NCBI GenBank assembly: GCA_035628395.1
Contig: DASPJX010000381.1
Location: 1 to 21,024, forward strand
Direction of reading: 5' to 3'
Length of the DNA stretch: 21,024 nucleotides
Origin: UBA4615 sp035628395
Lineage (GTDB): Bacteria; Pseudomonadota; Gammaproteobacteria; Burkholderiales; Burkholderiaceae_E
In this document: piece by piece, positions 7,726-15,713 of the stretch
Layout of the letters: each line of letters begins with the position of its first letter
Numbering within the stretch: the stretch's first letter is position 1
Notes under the pieces: generated by a model
The model's database searches: none
What the model saw: only the letters and a program-made list of their open reading frames with translations
What the model was told of the DNA's origin: nothing
Made by a program: the position numbers and the translations under genes

Positions 7726-8933
7726 TGCCCGCCTACCGCTTCGAGGCCGCGACCCGCGCCGGCGCGATCGAGCGCGGCATCGTCGACGCCGACAGCCCGC
7801 GCGGCGCGCGCGGGCTTCTGAAGGACCGCGGCCTGGTGCCGATCGCGGTCTCGCCGGTCGAGCAGCGCAGCGGCACGGCCAACGTCGCGCTCGGCGGCCG
7901 GCTGCGCGACGCCGAGCTCGCGATGGCGACGCGCCAGCTCGCGAGCCTGCTGTCGGCCCGCCTGCCGCTCGAGCGCGCGCTGGCCGCGGTCGTCGAGCAG
8001 GCCGAGCGGCCGGTCGTGCGCGACCGCTTCGCCGCGGTGCGCAGCGACGTGGTCGGCGGCCAGACGCTCGCGGCGGCGATGGCCAAGCACCCGCGCGACT
8101 TCCCCGACGTCTACCGCGCGCTGGTGGCCGCCGGCGAGCAGTCGGGCGACCTCGGGCTGGTGATGTCGCGGCTGGCCGACTACGTCGAGTCGCGCACCGC
8201 GCTCGCGCAGCGCGTGAAGCTCGCCTTCACGTACCCGGCGATCGTCACGGTGGTCGCGCTCGGCGTGATCGTCGCGCTGCTCACCTACGTGGTGCCGCAG
8301 GTGGTGGGCGTCTTCACCCAGACCAAGCAGAAGCTGCCGCTGCTGACGGTCGTGCTGATCGAGGTCTCGGCCTTCGTGCGGACCTGGGGCTGGGCGCTCG
8401 CGGTGCTCGCGGTCGTGGCCGCGCTCGGCGTGCGCCAGCTGCTGAAGAACCCGACGGTGCGGCTCGCCTGGCACACCCGGCTGCTCGACGCGCCGCTGGT
8501 GGGCCGGCTGGTGCGCGGCGTCAACACCGCCCGCTTCGCGTCGACGCTCGCGATCCTGACGGCGAGCGGCGTGCCGCTGATCCGCGCGCTCGACGCGGGC
8601 GCCGCGACGCTGACCAACGACGCGCTGCGCGCGAACGTCGAGGACGCGGTGTCGCGGGTGCGCGAGGGCTCGAGCCTGTCGCGCGCGCTGGCCGCGGGCA
8701 AGCAGTTCCCGCCGGTGATGATCCACATGATCGCGAGCGGGGAGGCCACCGGCGAGCTGCCCGACATGCTCCAGCGCACCGCGGGCACGCTGTCGTCCGA
8801 GGTCGAGCGCCGCACGCTCACGCTGACCAGCCTGCTCGAGCCGATCCTGATCCTGGTGATGGGCGCGATCGTGCTGATGATCGTGCTCGCGGTGCTGCTG
8901 CCGATCATCGAGATCAACCAGCTGGTGCGCTGA
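7725..8933 (+). CDS. gspF: Type II secretion inner-membrane platform protein GspF
   Basis: GspF (402 aa) is the polytopic platform protein that GspE is thought to turn during pseudopilus assembly. It has the N-terminal MPAYRFEAATRAG segment, two T2SSF helical domains (about 70-190 and 270-390) and three membrane helices: about 167-194 (AIVTVVALGVIVALLTYVV), 219-236 and 371-398 (LILVMGAIVLMIVLAVLLP). The duplicated motif AGEQSGDLG (first domain) and SGEATGELPDML (second domain) is diagnostic of the family. The start is coupled to gspE by a one-base overlap. It is the last gene of the visible T2SS run; a GC hairpin follows its stop directly. Confidence 0.96.
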   Translation: MPAYRFEAATRAGAIERGIVDADSPRGARGLLKDRGLVPIAVSPVEQRSGTANVALGGRLRDAELAMATRQLASLLSARLPLERALAAVVEQAERPVVRDRFAAVRSDVVGGQTLAAAMAKHPRDFPDVYRALVAAGEQSGDLGLVMSRLADYVESRTALAQRVKLAFTYPAIVTVVALGVIVALLTYVVPQVVGVFTQTKQKLPLLTVVLIEVSAFVRTWGWALAVLAVVAALGVRQLLKNPTVRLAWHTRLLDAPLVGRLVRGVNTARFASTLAILTASGVPLIRALDAGAATLTNDALRANVEDAVSRVREGSSLSRALAAGKQFPPVMIHMIASGEATGELPDMLQRTAGTLSSEVERRTLTLTSLLEPILILVMGAIVLMIVLAVLLPIIEINQLVR

Positions 8934-8958
8934 GCGCGGCCGCGCCGGGCGGCCGCGC
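8934..8958 (+). terminator. Perfect GC hairpin after gspF
   Basis: A perfect 10-bp stem (GCGCGGCCGC, 8934-8943, with its complement at 8949-8958) and a 5-base loop begins directly after the gspF stop. No T-run follows, so it is not a canonical intrinsic terminator. It may still end or stabilise the T2SS mRNA, and its position at the end of the operon supports that reading. Confidence 0.5.
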
Positions 8959-8964
8959 CGCGCC

Positions 8965-9022
8965 GAGCCCTAGCCCTAGCCCGAGCCCGAGCGGGCGCGG
9001 ACCGATCCCGAGCGGGCGCGGA
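8965..9022. repeat. Short tandem repeats between gspF and the DUF1232 gene
   Basis: Four tandem hexamers of the form (G/T)AGCCC occupy 8965-8988. They run into a 16-bp direct repeat, CCCGAGCGGGCGCGGA, present at 8986-9001 and again at 9007-9022 (period 21). Each 16-mer contains a short CCCG/CGGG dyad. No gene covers this stretch. The function is unknown; it could be replication-slippage debris or weak RNA structure. Confidence 0.75.
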
Positions 9023-9080
9023 TCGTGATTGCAGCCGGTGGGTCGCGACCGCGCCGCGGTCGCCGAACCGGAGACCTCCG

Positions 9081-9371
9081 ATGCGCGCCGTCCGGCTGAT
9101 GACCTTCCTGAAGACCGCGGGGCGCGACGGCCTGGTGCTGCTGCACGCGCTGCGCGACGGCGGCACGCCGCGCGCGCTGAAGGCCGCGATCATCGGCCTC
9201 GCGCTCTACACGCTGAGCCCGATCGACCTGCTGCCCGACCTCGCGCCGATGCTCGGCTGGGCCGACGACCTCGCGCTGCTGATGCTCGCGATCCCGGTGC
9301 TCGTCCGGAAGCTGCCGGCCGAGGTGCGCGAGCGCGCCGAGCGTCGCGCGGGTCGGATGCGGGCGCGCTGA
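9081..9371 (+). CDS. Small DUF1232 (YkvA-like) membrane-associated protein
   Basis: This 96-aa protein carries the DUF1232 signature YTLSPIDLLPDLAPMLGWADDLALLMLAI (in two parts, about residues 43-71), found in many small bacterial proteins of unknown role. The SPIDLLPD core is nearly invariant in the family. Two hydrophobic helices (about 33-48 and 62-78) flank it and the ends are strongly basic. The ATG start has GGAG (9070-9073) upstream at a suitable distance. It stands alone between the end of the T2SS operon and a convergent gene, so context says nothing about its job. The family call is firm; the biochemical role is not known. Confidence 0.88.
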   Translation: MRAVRLMTFLKTAGRDGLVLLHALRDGGTPRALKAAIIGLALYTLSPIDLLPDLAPMLGWADDLALLMLAIPVLVRKLPAEVRERAERRAGRMRAR

Positions 9372-9389
9372 TCCGAGCGCGCTGATCCG
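9363..9389. repeat. 13-bp direct repeat across the DUF1232 stop codon
   Basis: GCGCGCTGATCCG occurs at 9363-9375 and again at 9377-9389. The first copy contains the TGA stop of the DUF1232 gene (9369-9371), so the second copy duplicates the stop region out of frame by one base. It looks like a small tandem duplication with no evident function. Confidence 0.8.
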
Positions 9390-9404
9390 GGCGACCCGCG
9401 CCGG

Positions 9405-9426
9405 GCCGGCCGACGGACCGGCCGGC
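9405..9426. terminator. Hairpin between convergent genes (likely bidirectional terminator)
   Basis: GCCGGCCG (9405-9412) pairs perfectly with CGGCCGGC (9419-9426) around a 6-base loop. It sits in the 66-base gap between the DUF1232 gene (plus) and the four-helix membrane protein gene (minus), where a shared terminator would be expected. There is no T-run on either side, which lowers the confidence. Confidence 0.45.
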
Positions 9427-9437
9427 TCGCGGTCGGG

Positions 9438-9854
9438 TCAGCCCGCGGCCGCGCGCGTGGGCGGCGGCGCGCCGCGACGCGCCGCGCGGCCGATCACGAG
9501 CATCGCGTAGGCGACCGACAGGCCCAGGCAGATCGCGACCGTGCTCCAGCCGAACGCGTTGGCGGTCTCGCTGGTCAGCTGGTGGTGCAGCGCGACGACG
9601 AGGGCCACCGTCGACGACAGCGCGAAGCCGGCGCAGATCGAGTCGAGCGCGTCGCCCTCGGGCAGCTCGCGCGCGAGCCAGCAGATCGTCGCGAACGCGA
9701 GCAGCGCGGCGCCGAACAGGCGGGCGAGGTAGATCGCGGTCGGTCCCGGGTCGGCCCCGTACAGCTCGAGCAGGTCGGAGGGCGCGAGCAGCAGCGGGAT
9801 CGCGAAGCCGATCGCGATCAGCGCGTGCGTGACGAGGACGATTCCGGGCAGCAT
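9438..9854 (-). CDS. Hypothetical four-helix membrane protein
   Basis: I do not recognise this 138-aa protein. It has four predicted membrane helices at about residues 4-23, 41-62, 72-91 and 102-122, linked by short loops, with an APSDLLELYGAD loop after helix 1 and a basic C-terminus (GRAARRGAPPP). Helix 2 begins IYLARLFGAALL. The overall plan recalls small DUF-type four-helix proteins, but I cannot name a family with confidence. The start at 9854 is preferred over an in-frame ATG at 9929 because AGGGGA lies about seven bases upstream of it and the extra 25 residues would be a low-complexity Ala/Pro/Arg leader. The 168 bases upstream (9855-10022) separate it from the lipocalin-like gene on the same strand; I see only a weak -10-like TACCAT at 9966-9971 there. 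Confidence 0.72.
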   Translation of the reverse strand: MLPGIVLVTHALIAIGFAIPLLLAPSDLLELYGADPGPTAIYLARLFGAALLAFATICWLARELPEGDALDSICAGFALSSTVALVVALHHQLTSETANAFGWSTVAICLGLSVAYAMLVIGRAARRGAPPPTRAAAG

Positions 9855-10022
9855 GGTCGGTCCCCTCGGGCGCCGGGCGACCGCCGGGGCGGGCGCCGCG
9901 GATCGCGGCCGCGCGACGGACACGGGCACCGGCGCGGGCCGCCGTCGCGCGGCCGCGGCCCGTCGATGGTACGCCGTCGCGGGCGTCGCGGCACGCGCCG
10001 CGCTCGCGCGCGGCGGGCGCCG

Positions 10023-11192
10023 TCAGAGCCTCAGCGCACCCGCGTAGCCGGTCAGCTCGAGGTAGCCGCGGCCGACGCGGCGACCGCCCTCGTACGCGGT
10101 CACCGCGCCCTCCCAGTAGGTGGTGCCGGTGCTGCCGCGCGCATCGAGCTCCTGGTCGTCGAACAGCGGCCGCAGCTCGAGGTCGCGCCCGGCGACGCGC
10201 ACGCGCATCGACACCGGCCAGCTCGCGCCGCTGCGCACCGAGCGCCAGGTGCGCAGCGGCTCGAAGACCGGCGCGAGGCCGGTGCGCACCGGGCCGTCGG
10301 GGCCCTCGCGCAGCGTCGCGTCGCGCCACACCAGCCCGCCGTCGCGGCGCCGGATCCGGAAGGCCATCAGCGCGCCGCCGTCGTCGAGATTGATGCCCGT
10401 CCAGTCCCAGCCCGGGGCGTCGGCGCCGAGGATCTCGCTCGACCACTCGTGGTCGAACCACGCGCGGCCGCCGACGGCGGTCCGCGCGCCCTCGACCTCG
10501 ATCGTGCCCGACACCGCGAGCTGCGGCCGGCTGTAGTAGCGGCTCGCCTGCAGCGGCCCCGGACCCTTGCGCGAGAAGCCGCCCTCGCCCTGCGGCAGCG
10601 GCGGCCCGGGCGGCGCGAACGCGAGGTCCATCGCGAAGTCGCGGGCCATCACGCGCGCCGCGTAGCGGTCGGCGGCGGCGTCGCGCGCCAGCGACCACGG
10701 GCCCGCGCCGCCGTCGATCCAGACGCGGGTGTCGCCGGGCTCGGCACCGGCCAGCCCGAACCCGGCGCGCGCCGAGCGCTCGGCGTGCAGCAGCCGGCCG
10801 CGCTCGGGCAGCGCGAGCGCGGCGTGCGCGAGCACCAGCTGGCGCGGCGCGAAGCGGCTCGGGTTCGCGTCGGGATGCGCGGTGCGGCTGCGGAAGAAGG
10901 TGAGCTGCATCCCGCAGTCGGCGGCGCCCGGGCGTTCGAGCCAGCCGGTCGCGTACCACCATTCGGTCCGGTGGCCGGGGTGCGCGCCGAAGTCCTGCGG
11001 GAAGCGCATCGGGCCGGGATGCACCGGATCCCACGCCGGCGCGGTCGCGGGGGCGGCCGGTCCGGCCGGCGTCGGCGCCGGGGACGCCCGCCCGGGCGCG
11101 GTCGTCGCCGGATCGGGCGCGGCATGCGTCGCGAGCGGCGCGCCCGCGGCGAGCAGGCCGAGGGCCGCGAGTCGGCGGCGCGCGCGGTCCAT
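10023..11192 (-). CDS. Secreted AttH/CrtC-type lipocalin-like protein
   Basis: The 389-aa product has an N-terminal export signal (RARRR, then LAALGLLAAGAPLATHA) and a Pro/Ala/Thr-rich linker (about 25-55). It is followed by a double lipocalin-like domain of the family that includes AttH and carotenoid 1,2-hydratase CrtC. Diagnostic motifs are EWWYATG (77-83), YYSRPQLAVSG (219-229), WFDHEW (245-250), GWDWTGINLDDG (261-272) and GYLELTGY (376-383). In AttEFGH-type loci this protein is encoded with an ABC transporter and its ligand is unknown. Here the ATG shares one base with the permease stop (TGATG), so the two are translationally coupled. CrtC activity is unlikely because no other carotenoid gene is nearby. 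The protein probably acts outside the inner membrane; the substrate is unknown. Confidence 0.87.
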   Translation of the reverse strand: MDRARRRLAALGLLAAGAPLATHAAPDPATTAPGRASPAPTPAGPAAPATAPAWDPVHPGPMRFPQDFGAHPGHRTEWWYATGWLERPGAADCGMQLTFFRSRTAHPDANPSRFAPRQLVLAHAALALPERGRLLHAERSARAGFGLAGAEPGDTRVWIDGGAGPWSLARDAAADRYAARVMARDFAMDLAFAPPGPPLPQGEGGFSRKGPGPLQASRYYSRPQLAVSGTIEVEGARTAVGGRAWFDHEWSSEILGADAPGWDWTGINLDDGGALMAFRIRRRDGGLVWRDATLREGPDGPVRTGLAPVFEPLRTWRSVRSGASWPVSMRVRVAGRDLELRPLFDDQELDARGSTGTTYWEGAVTAYEGGRRVGRGYLELTGYAGALRL

Positions 11193-13810
11193 CACCAGTC
11201 CTCGCGGACCGCGGCCAGCGGCCCGGCGCCGAGCGCGCCCCGCCCGGCGAGCAGCGCCGCGGCGACGGCGGCGGCGAGCAGCGCGGCCGCGCTCGCGGCG
11301 AGCAGGCCGACGGGCCAGTGCACCTGCATCGTCCAGTGGAACGACTGCGGATTCACGCGCTCGATCAGCACGAGCCCGATCGCCGCGCCCACCGCGCCGC
11401 CCCAGGCGACCGCGACCGCGACGCCGAGCGTCGCCTCGATCGCGAGCTGCGCGGCGATCTGGCCGCGCCGCACGCCGACGTGGCGCAGCATCCCGAACTC
11501 GCGGGCGCGCGCGAGCGCCTCGCCCGCGCAGGCCGCGGCCACGCCGAACAGGCCGACCAGGATCGCGATCGCCTCGAGCGCGTAGGTGACGGCGAAGCTG
11601 CGGTCGAAGATCCGCAGCGACAGCGCGCGCAGCTCGGTCGCGCTGCGCCATTCGAGCGCGGCGAGCGCCGGCTCGCGCGCGGCGATCGCCGCGATCGCGG
11701 CCTCGGGCGTCGTGCCGGGCTCGAGCCAGAGCGCGACGTCGGACGCCGAGGCGCTGCCGCCGAGCCGGGTCCAGTCGTCGACGTCGATCGCGAGCGCGCC
11801 GTGCTGGCGCGCGTAGTCGCGCCAGACGCCGGCGACGACCAACCGGGGGGCGTCGGGCCCGGCCGGCGCCGCGCCGGCGAGCGCCGCGATCGGCAGCGCG
11901 AGCGGCCCGCCGACCGCGAGCCGGTAGCGGTCGAGCATCGGCTCGGAGACCCAGACCGGGATCGTCCCGGGGGCGGGCGTCGCGGTGGGGCCCGCGAGCG
12001 GCAGCTGCCTCGGCGCCGCCGCGGGCTCCAACCGCCGCACGATCAGCGCGACCGGCGGGCGCGCCGGGTCGACGACCAAGTCGATCGAGCGCAGGAACTC
12101 GGCGCGCGCGATGCCCGGCGCCTCGAGCACGCGCCGCTGCAGCGCCTCGTCGATCGCCGCGGCGCCGGTGTCGGGGGCGCGCGCGTAGACGTCGGCCGGC
12201 AGGACCGCGTCGAGCCAGTCGGCGACCGAGATGCGGAAGCTGGTCACCATGATCGCCATCGCCGAGGCGAGCGCGAAGCTCGCGACCACGCCCGCCAGCC
12301 CGGCGGCGACCGTGCCCGGCGACTGCGCGAGCCGCGTCGTCGCGAGCCACGCCGCGGGCACGCGCCACAGCGCGCGGCCGGCGAGCGCCGCGAGCGCGGC
12401 GCCCGTCGCGCGCACCAGCAGCGGCGTCGCGGCGACGCCGCCCAGCAGCCAGCAGGCGATCGCCAGGTACGAGGGGATCGGCAGCCCGCCGAGCGGCGGC
12501 ATCGGCAGCAGCGCCGCGCCGAGCGCGCCCAGCGCGAGCGCGGTGCGTCCGCTCGCGAGCCCGGCGAGCGCGTCCTCGGCGCTGCCGCCCCTCAGCGCGC
12601 GCGCGGCCGGCATCCGCGCGGCGGCCCACGCGGGCAGCGCGGCCCCGAGCAGCCCCACCGCGAGCCCGAGCGCGGCGAAGCCGGCGAGCGCGAGCGGCTC
12701 GAGCGCCAGCGGCGGGCGCGATCCGCTGAAGTAGCCGCCGCCCAGGTCGCCGCCGACCGCGGCGAGCAGCGCCGCCGCGAGCCCGATGCCGGCGGCGGTG
12801 CCGAGCGCGGCCCCGGTCGCGCCGAGCGCCGCGCCCTGCGCGAGCACCGCTCCGAGCCGCGCCGCCGGCGACGCGCCGAGCACGCCGAGCAGCGCGAGCT
12901 CGCCCTGCTGGCGCACGACCGACAGCGCCATCGTGGCGAACACCAGGAACGCCCCGGTGAAGAGCGCGACCAGCGCGAGCACGTTCAGGTTCACGCGGTA
13001 GGCGCGCGAGACGTTCGACATCCGCTGCTCGGACGCGTCGGGCGTGCTCCACGCGGCGCCCGCGGGCAGCCGCGCTACGACCGCGCGCTCGACCGCCGCG
13101 GCGTCGGCGCCGTCGGCGAGCCGCAGGTCGATCCGCGTGAGCCGGCCCACGCGCCCGAAGCGCCACTGCGCGGCGCCGAGATCCATCACCGCGAGCCGCT
13201 GCCCCGCGGCCGCGCCGGGCACGGTGCCGGCGATCCGCAGCGTCACGGTCGACAGGCCGACCCGCAGCGCGAGCGCGTCGCCCGGCGCGGCACCGAGCGA
13301 CTCGAGCGCGGCCGCCGACAGGAACACCGCGTCGGGGTCGAACAGCGGCGAGTCGGTGCCGGCGCCGCCGCCGGCGGGCTGCGGCATCAGCGCCGGGGTC
13401 ACGGCGGCGGCGGCGAACGGATCGATCGCGACGAGCCGCAGCGTGCGCGGCGCGGCGTCGTCGCGCGCGGCGCCGGCCTTCGGCGCGAGCGCGAGCTCGA
13501 GCTCGAGCACCGGGCTCGCGGCGGCGACGCCGGGAATCCTCGCGCCGCCGATCGCCGCCCAGGCCTCCTCGTCGAAGCCGTCGCCGCCGCGCGCGCGCAC
13601 CTGGGCGTGCGCCTCGCCGTTGACGGTGGCGATCGCCTGCCTGAACTCCTCGAGCGCCGACGCGTTGACCAGATGGATCGCGAGCGCGAGCGCGACGCCG
13701 ATCGCCACCGCGAGCACCGACACCGCGGCGCGGCCGGGCGCGGCGCGCCACTGGCCGGCGGCGAGCCACAGCCACCAGCGCAGCGTCGCGCGGTCGGGGA
13801 GCGCGCTCAC
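11192..13810 (-). CDS. ABC transporter permease with two FtsX-type domains (AttF-AttG fusion-like)
   Basis: This 872-aa permease has about ten membrane helices: one near 27-48, a group of three or four at 275-398, two or three at 447-524, and a last group at 742-857. Two large extracytoplasmic domains lie between them (about 50-270 and 525-740). The groups with RQQGELALLGVLGASPA (300-316) and ARAREFGMLRHVGVRRGQ (767-783) are the paired FtsX signatures contacting the ATPase. This is the MacB/LolC superfamily layout in duplicate, as in E. coli YbbP or the fused AttF-AttG proteins. Such transporters usually extract or move lipophilic or cell-envelope substrates. The GTG start overlaps the ATPase stop by four bases, and its stop overlaps the lipocalin gene. 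The substrate is unknown. Confidence 0.9.
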   Translation of the reverse strand: MSALPDRATLRWWLWLAAGQWRAAPGRAAVSVLAVAIGVALALAIHLVNASALEEFRQAIATVNGEAHAQVRARGGDGFDEEAWAAIGGARIPGVAAASPVLELELALAPKAGAARDDAAPRTLRLVAIDPFAAAAVTPALMPQPAGGGAGTDSPLFDPDAVFLSAAALESLGAAPGDALALRVGLSTVTLRIAGTVPGAAAGQRLAVMDLGAAQWRFGRVGRLTRIDLRLADGADAAAVERAVVARLPAGAAWSTPDASEQRMSNVSRAYRVNLNVLALVALFTGAFLVFATMALSVVRQQGELALLGVLGASPAARLGAVLAQGAALGATGAALGTAAGIGLAAALLAAVGGDLGGGYFSGSRPPLALEPLALAGFAALGLAVGLLGAALPAWAAARMPAARALRGGSAEDALAGLASGRTALALGALGAALLPMPPLGGLPIPSYLAIACWLLGGVAATPLLVRATGAALAALAGRALWRVPAAWLATTRLAQSPGTVAAGLAGVVASFALASAMAIMVTSFRISVADWLDAVLPADVYARAPDTGAAAIDEALQRRVLEAPGIARAEFLRSIDLVVDPARPPVALIVRRLEPAAAPRQLPLAGPTATPAPGTIPVWVSEPMLDRYRLAVGGPLALPIAALAGAAPAGPDAPRLVVAGVWRDYARQHGALAIDVDDWTRLGGSASASDVALWLEPGTTPEAAIAAIAAREPALAALEWRSATELRALSLRIFDRSFAVTYALEAIAILVGLFGVAAACAGEALARAREFGMLRHVGVRRGQIAAQLAIEATLGVAVAVAWGGAVGAAIGLVLIERVNPQSFHWTMQVHWPVGLLAASAAALLAAAVAAALLAGRGALGAGPLAAVREDW

Positions 13811-14532
13811 CGGGCCTCGCGCAGCCCCGCGGGCGTCAGCTCGAGCCGCCGTCCGGCGATCGCCGCCGCCTGCTGCGAGTGCGTGACCATCAGCAGCGCG
13901 GCGCCGTGCTCGCGGACCTGCTCGTCGATCAGCGCGAGCGCGGCGCCGGCGGTGCGCGGATCGAGGTTGCCGGTCGGCTCGTCGGCGAGGATCAGGCGCG
14001 GCCGGTGCACGAGCGCGCGCGCGAGCGCCACGCGCTGCTGCTCGCCGCCGGACAGCTCGCGCGGCAGCGCGCCCGCCCGGGCGCCGAGCCCCACGCGGGC
14101 GAGCATCGCCTCGGCGGCCTCGCGCGCGCGACCGGGCGTCTCGCGGGCGAGCAGCAGCGGGATCGCGACGTTCTGCCACAGCCGCAGGTGCGGCAGCAGG
14201 TGGAAGGCCTGGAACACGAAGCCGATCGCGCGGGCGCGCAGCCGCGCGGCGGCGTCGTCGTCGAGCGCGTGCAGCGGCTCGCCGGCGATCAGGATCTCGC
14301 CGGCGTCGGGGCGCTCGAGCCCGGCGACCAGGTTCAGAAGCGTCGACTTGCCGACGCCCGACTCGCCGAGCAGCGCCACGCGCTCGCCCGCGCCGATCGC
14401 GAGGTCGATGCCGGCGAGCACCTCGCGGTCGGGGCCGAATCGCTTGCGCACGCCGGCCATGGCGAGCACCGGACCGTCGGCGGGTCCGGCGGCGGCGCGC
14501 AGCTCGGCGGCGCTCGGCACGGCGTCGTTCAT
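13807..14532 (-). CDS. ABC transporter ATP-binding protein (MacB/LolD/AttE-like)
   Basis: The 241-aa ATPase has all canonical elements: Walker A GESGVGKST, Q-loop FVFQAFHLLPHL, signature LSGGEQQRVALARAL, Walker B LILADEPTGNLD, and the H-loop in VTHSQ. The LLPHLRLWQNVAIPLLL and ADEPTGNLD strings place it in the LolD/MacB/FtsE group that powers FtsX-type permeases. It is followed with a four-base overlap by just such a permease. The ATG at 14532 is used; only a weak GGAA precedes it. An in-frame start further downstream would remove the low-complexity first 20 residues but has no better ribosome site. A TATGAT element 54 bases upstream may be its promoter. Confidence 0.93.
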   Translation of the reverse strand: MNDAVPSAAELRAAAGPADGPVLAMAGVRKRFGPDREVLAGIDLAIGAGERVALLGESGVGKSTLLNLVAGLERPDAGEILIAGEPLHALDDDAAARLRARAIGFVFQAFHLLPHLRLWQNVAIPLLLARETPGRAREAAEAMLARVGLGARAGALPRELSGGEQQRVALARALVHRPRLILADEPTGNLDPRTAGAALALIDEQVREHGAALLMVTHSQQAAAIAGRRLELTPAGLREAR

Positions 14533-14585
14533 CGTCGGTTCCGGCGGTGGGGAGGGGCGGGACCCGCGGGCGGCGGGCGAACCCG

Positions 14586-14591
14586 ATCATA
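14586..14591 (-). promoter_or_regulatory. Possible -10 element for the ABC transporter operon
   Basis: On the minus strand this reads TATGAT, five of six matches to the sigma-70 -10 consensus, in an otherwise very GC-rich gap. Transcription would begin about 45 bases before the ATPase ATG. I cannot find a good -35 hexamer at 16-18 bases, so this is a weak call. Confidence 0.35.
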
Positions 14592-14611
14592 CGGTCGGCG
14601 CGAACGACCCT

Positions 14612-14656
14612 TCGCGGCGCTCGGGCTCGCGGCGCTCGGGCTCGCGGCGCTCGCGC
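14612..14656. repeat. Three tandem copies of a 15-bp unit
   Basis: The unit TCGCGGCGCTCGGGC occurs at 14612-14626 and 14627-14641 exactly, and at 14642-14656 with one mismatch. The array lies in the 223-base gap between the hydrolase and ATPase genes, just upstream of the possible TATGAT element. Being a multiple of three it keeps frames open on both strands, but no coding signal supports a gene here. Confidence 0.85.
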
Positions 14657-14755
14657 TCGGCCCGCCCGTGCTATCTCCGCCCGCGCTCCGCATGGACGCA
14701 CTCGACCCGGACGCGCCCGCCCGCGCCCCGCCCGCCGCCGCCGATCGCCCGGAGC

Positions 14756-15655
14756 TCAGCGCGGCCCGTCGGCGCGCGCGCAGTGCGAGGCGATCTCGTC
14801 GACCAGCCGGGGCACCAGCGGCTCCGGCAGGTCGTGGGCGAGCCCCGGGATCGCGACGAAGCGCGCGCCCGGCACGTTCGCCGCGGTGTCGCGGCCGGCG
14901 CCGATCGGCACCAGCGGGTCGAGCTCGCCGTGGATCACCAGCGTCGGCGCCGCGATCCTGCGCAGCAGCGGCCGCCGGTCGCCGCTCGCCAGCACCGCGA
15001 GCAGCTGGCGCGCCACGCCCGCCGGATCGTGCGAGCGGCGCAGGTTGGCCCGCAGCTGCGCGCGCAGCGTCTCGCGCGGCGGCTGCATGCCGGGGCTGCC
15101 GATCAGCGTCCAGATCCGCTCGAGGTGATCGACCAGCCGCGCCTCGTCGGCGCCGCGCGGCGGCGGCGTCAGCATCGCGCGCATCGCCGGCGACCAGTGG
15201 AAGGCGTAGCGCAGCGCGCCGCTCGACGAGGCCATCGAGGTCAGCGACGCGACCCGCGACGGATGCAGGGCGGCCAGCACCTGCGCGATCATGCCGCCCA
15301 TCGACACGCCCACCACGTGCGCGCGGGCGATGCCGAGCGCGTCCATCAGCCCCGTCGTGTCGCCCGCCATGTCCTCGAGCCGGTACGGCGGGTTCGAGGG
15401 CAGCCGCAGCGTCGCCCGCAGCATCGCCGCGCGCACGTCGGCGCGGCCGCGGCCCGGCGATCGCGACGACAGGCCGACGTCCCGGTTGTCGAAGCGCAGC
15501 ACCCGGAAGCCCCGCGCGACCAGCCCCTCGACGAAGCTCGGCGGCCAGGCCGTCAGCTGCATGCCGAGGCCCATCACGAGCACGATCGCCGGCGCGTTCG
15601 CCGGCCCCGAGACGTCGTATTCGATCCTGATCCCGCTGCTCAGCCCGGCGTGCAT
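14756..15655 (-). CDS. Alpha/beta-hydrolase fold protein
   Basis: The 299-aa protein is a soluble alpha/beta hydrolase. The catalytic triad is visible as the nucleophile Ser118 in GVSMGGM, Asp246 in GELDPLVP, and His274 in GLAHDLP. The oxyanion-type segment VLVMGLGMQLTAWP (about 25-38) and FDNRDVGLSS (55-64) are typical of the aclacinomycin methylesterase/RdmC-like and similar hydrolases. The substrate cannot be told from sequence. It starts 58 bases after the senA stop on the same strand, so it could be read from the senA promoter, although a hairpin lies in that gap. No good Shine-Dalgarno precedes the ATG at 15655. Nothing known connects this family to selenoneine, and any link would be inference from position alone. 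Confidence 0.88.
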   Translation of the reverse strand: MHAGLSSGIRIEYDVSGPANAPAIVLVMGLGMQLTAWPPSFVEGLVARGFRVLRFDNRDVGLSSRSPGRGRADVRAAMLRATLRLPSNPPYRLEDMAGDTTGLMDALGIARAHVVGVSMGGMIAQVLAALHPSRVASLTSMASSSGALRYAFHWSPAMRAMLTPPPRGADEARLVDHLERIWTLIGSPGMQPPRETLRAQLRANLRRSHDPAGVARQLLAVLASGDRRPLLRRIAAPTLVIHGELDPLVPIGAGRDTAANVPGARFVAIPGLAHDLPEPLVPRLVDEIASHCARADGPR

Positions 15656-15693
15656 GGCCGGGAGTGTAGCCGCCGCGGCCGCCGCGGGACGCG

Positions 15694-15710
15694 CCGCTCG
15701 GCTCGAGCGG
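15694..15710 (-). terminator. Short GC hairpin after senA
   Basis: CCGCTCG and CGAGCGG form a 7-bp stem with a 3-base loop just beyond the senA stop codon. No T-run follows. It may attenuate or end senA transcription before the hydrolase gene, but its small size and lack of a T-run make this tentative. Confidence 0.3.
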
Positions 15711-15713
15711 GCG

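Noticed and set aside
9855..9929. Upstream ATG for the four-helix protein
   Set aside because: The added residues are Ala/Pro/Arg-rich, and the internal ATG at 9854 has the better ribosome site.
10023..11192. Carotenoid 1,2-hydratase CrtC
   Set aside because: The fold is shared, but there are no carotenoid genes nearby and the gene is coupled to an ABC permease as in AttH loci.
10023..13775. Continuous frame joining the lipocalin-like gene with an upstream 860-codon stretch
   Set aside because: The upstream part is Arg/Ala-rich and opposes the codon pattern of the permease; the real gene starts at 11192 with an export signal.
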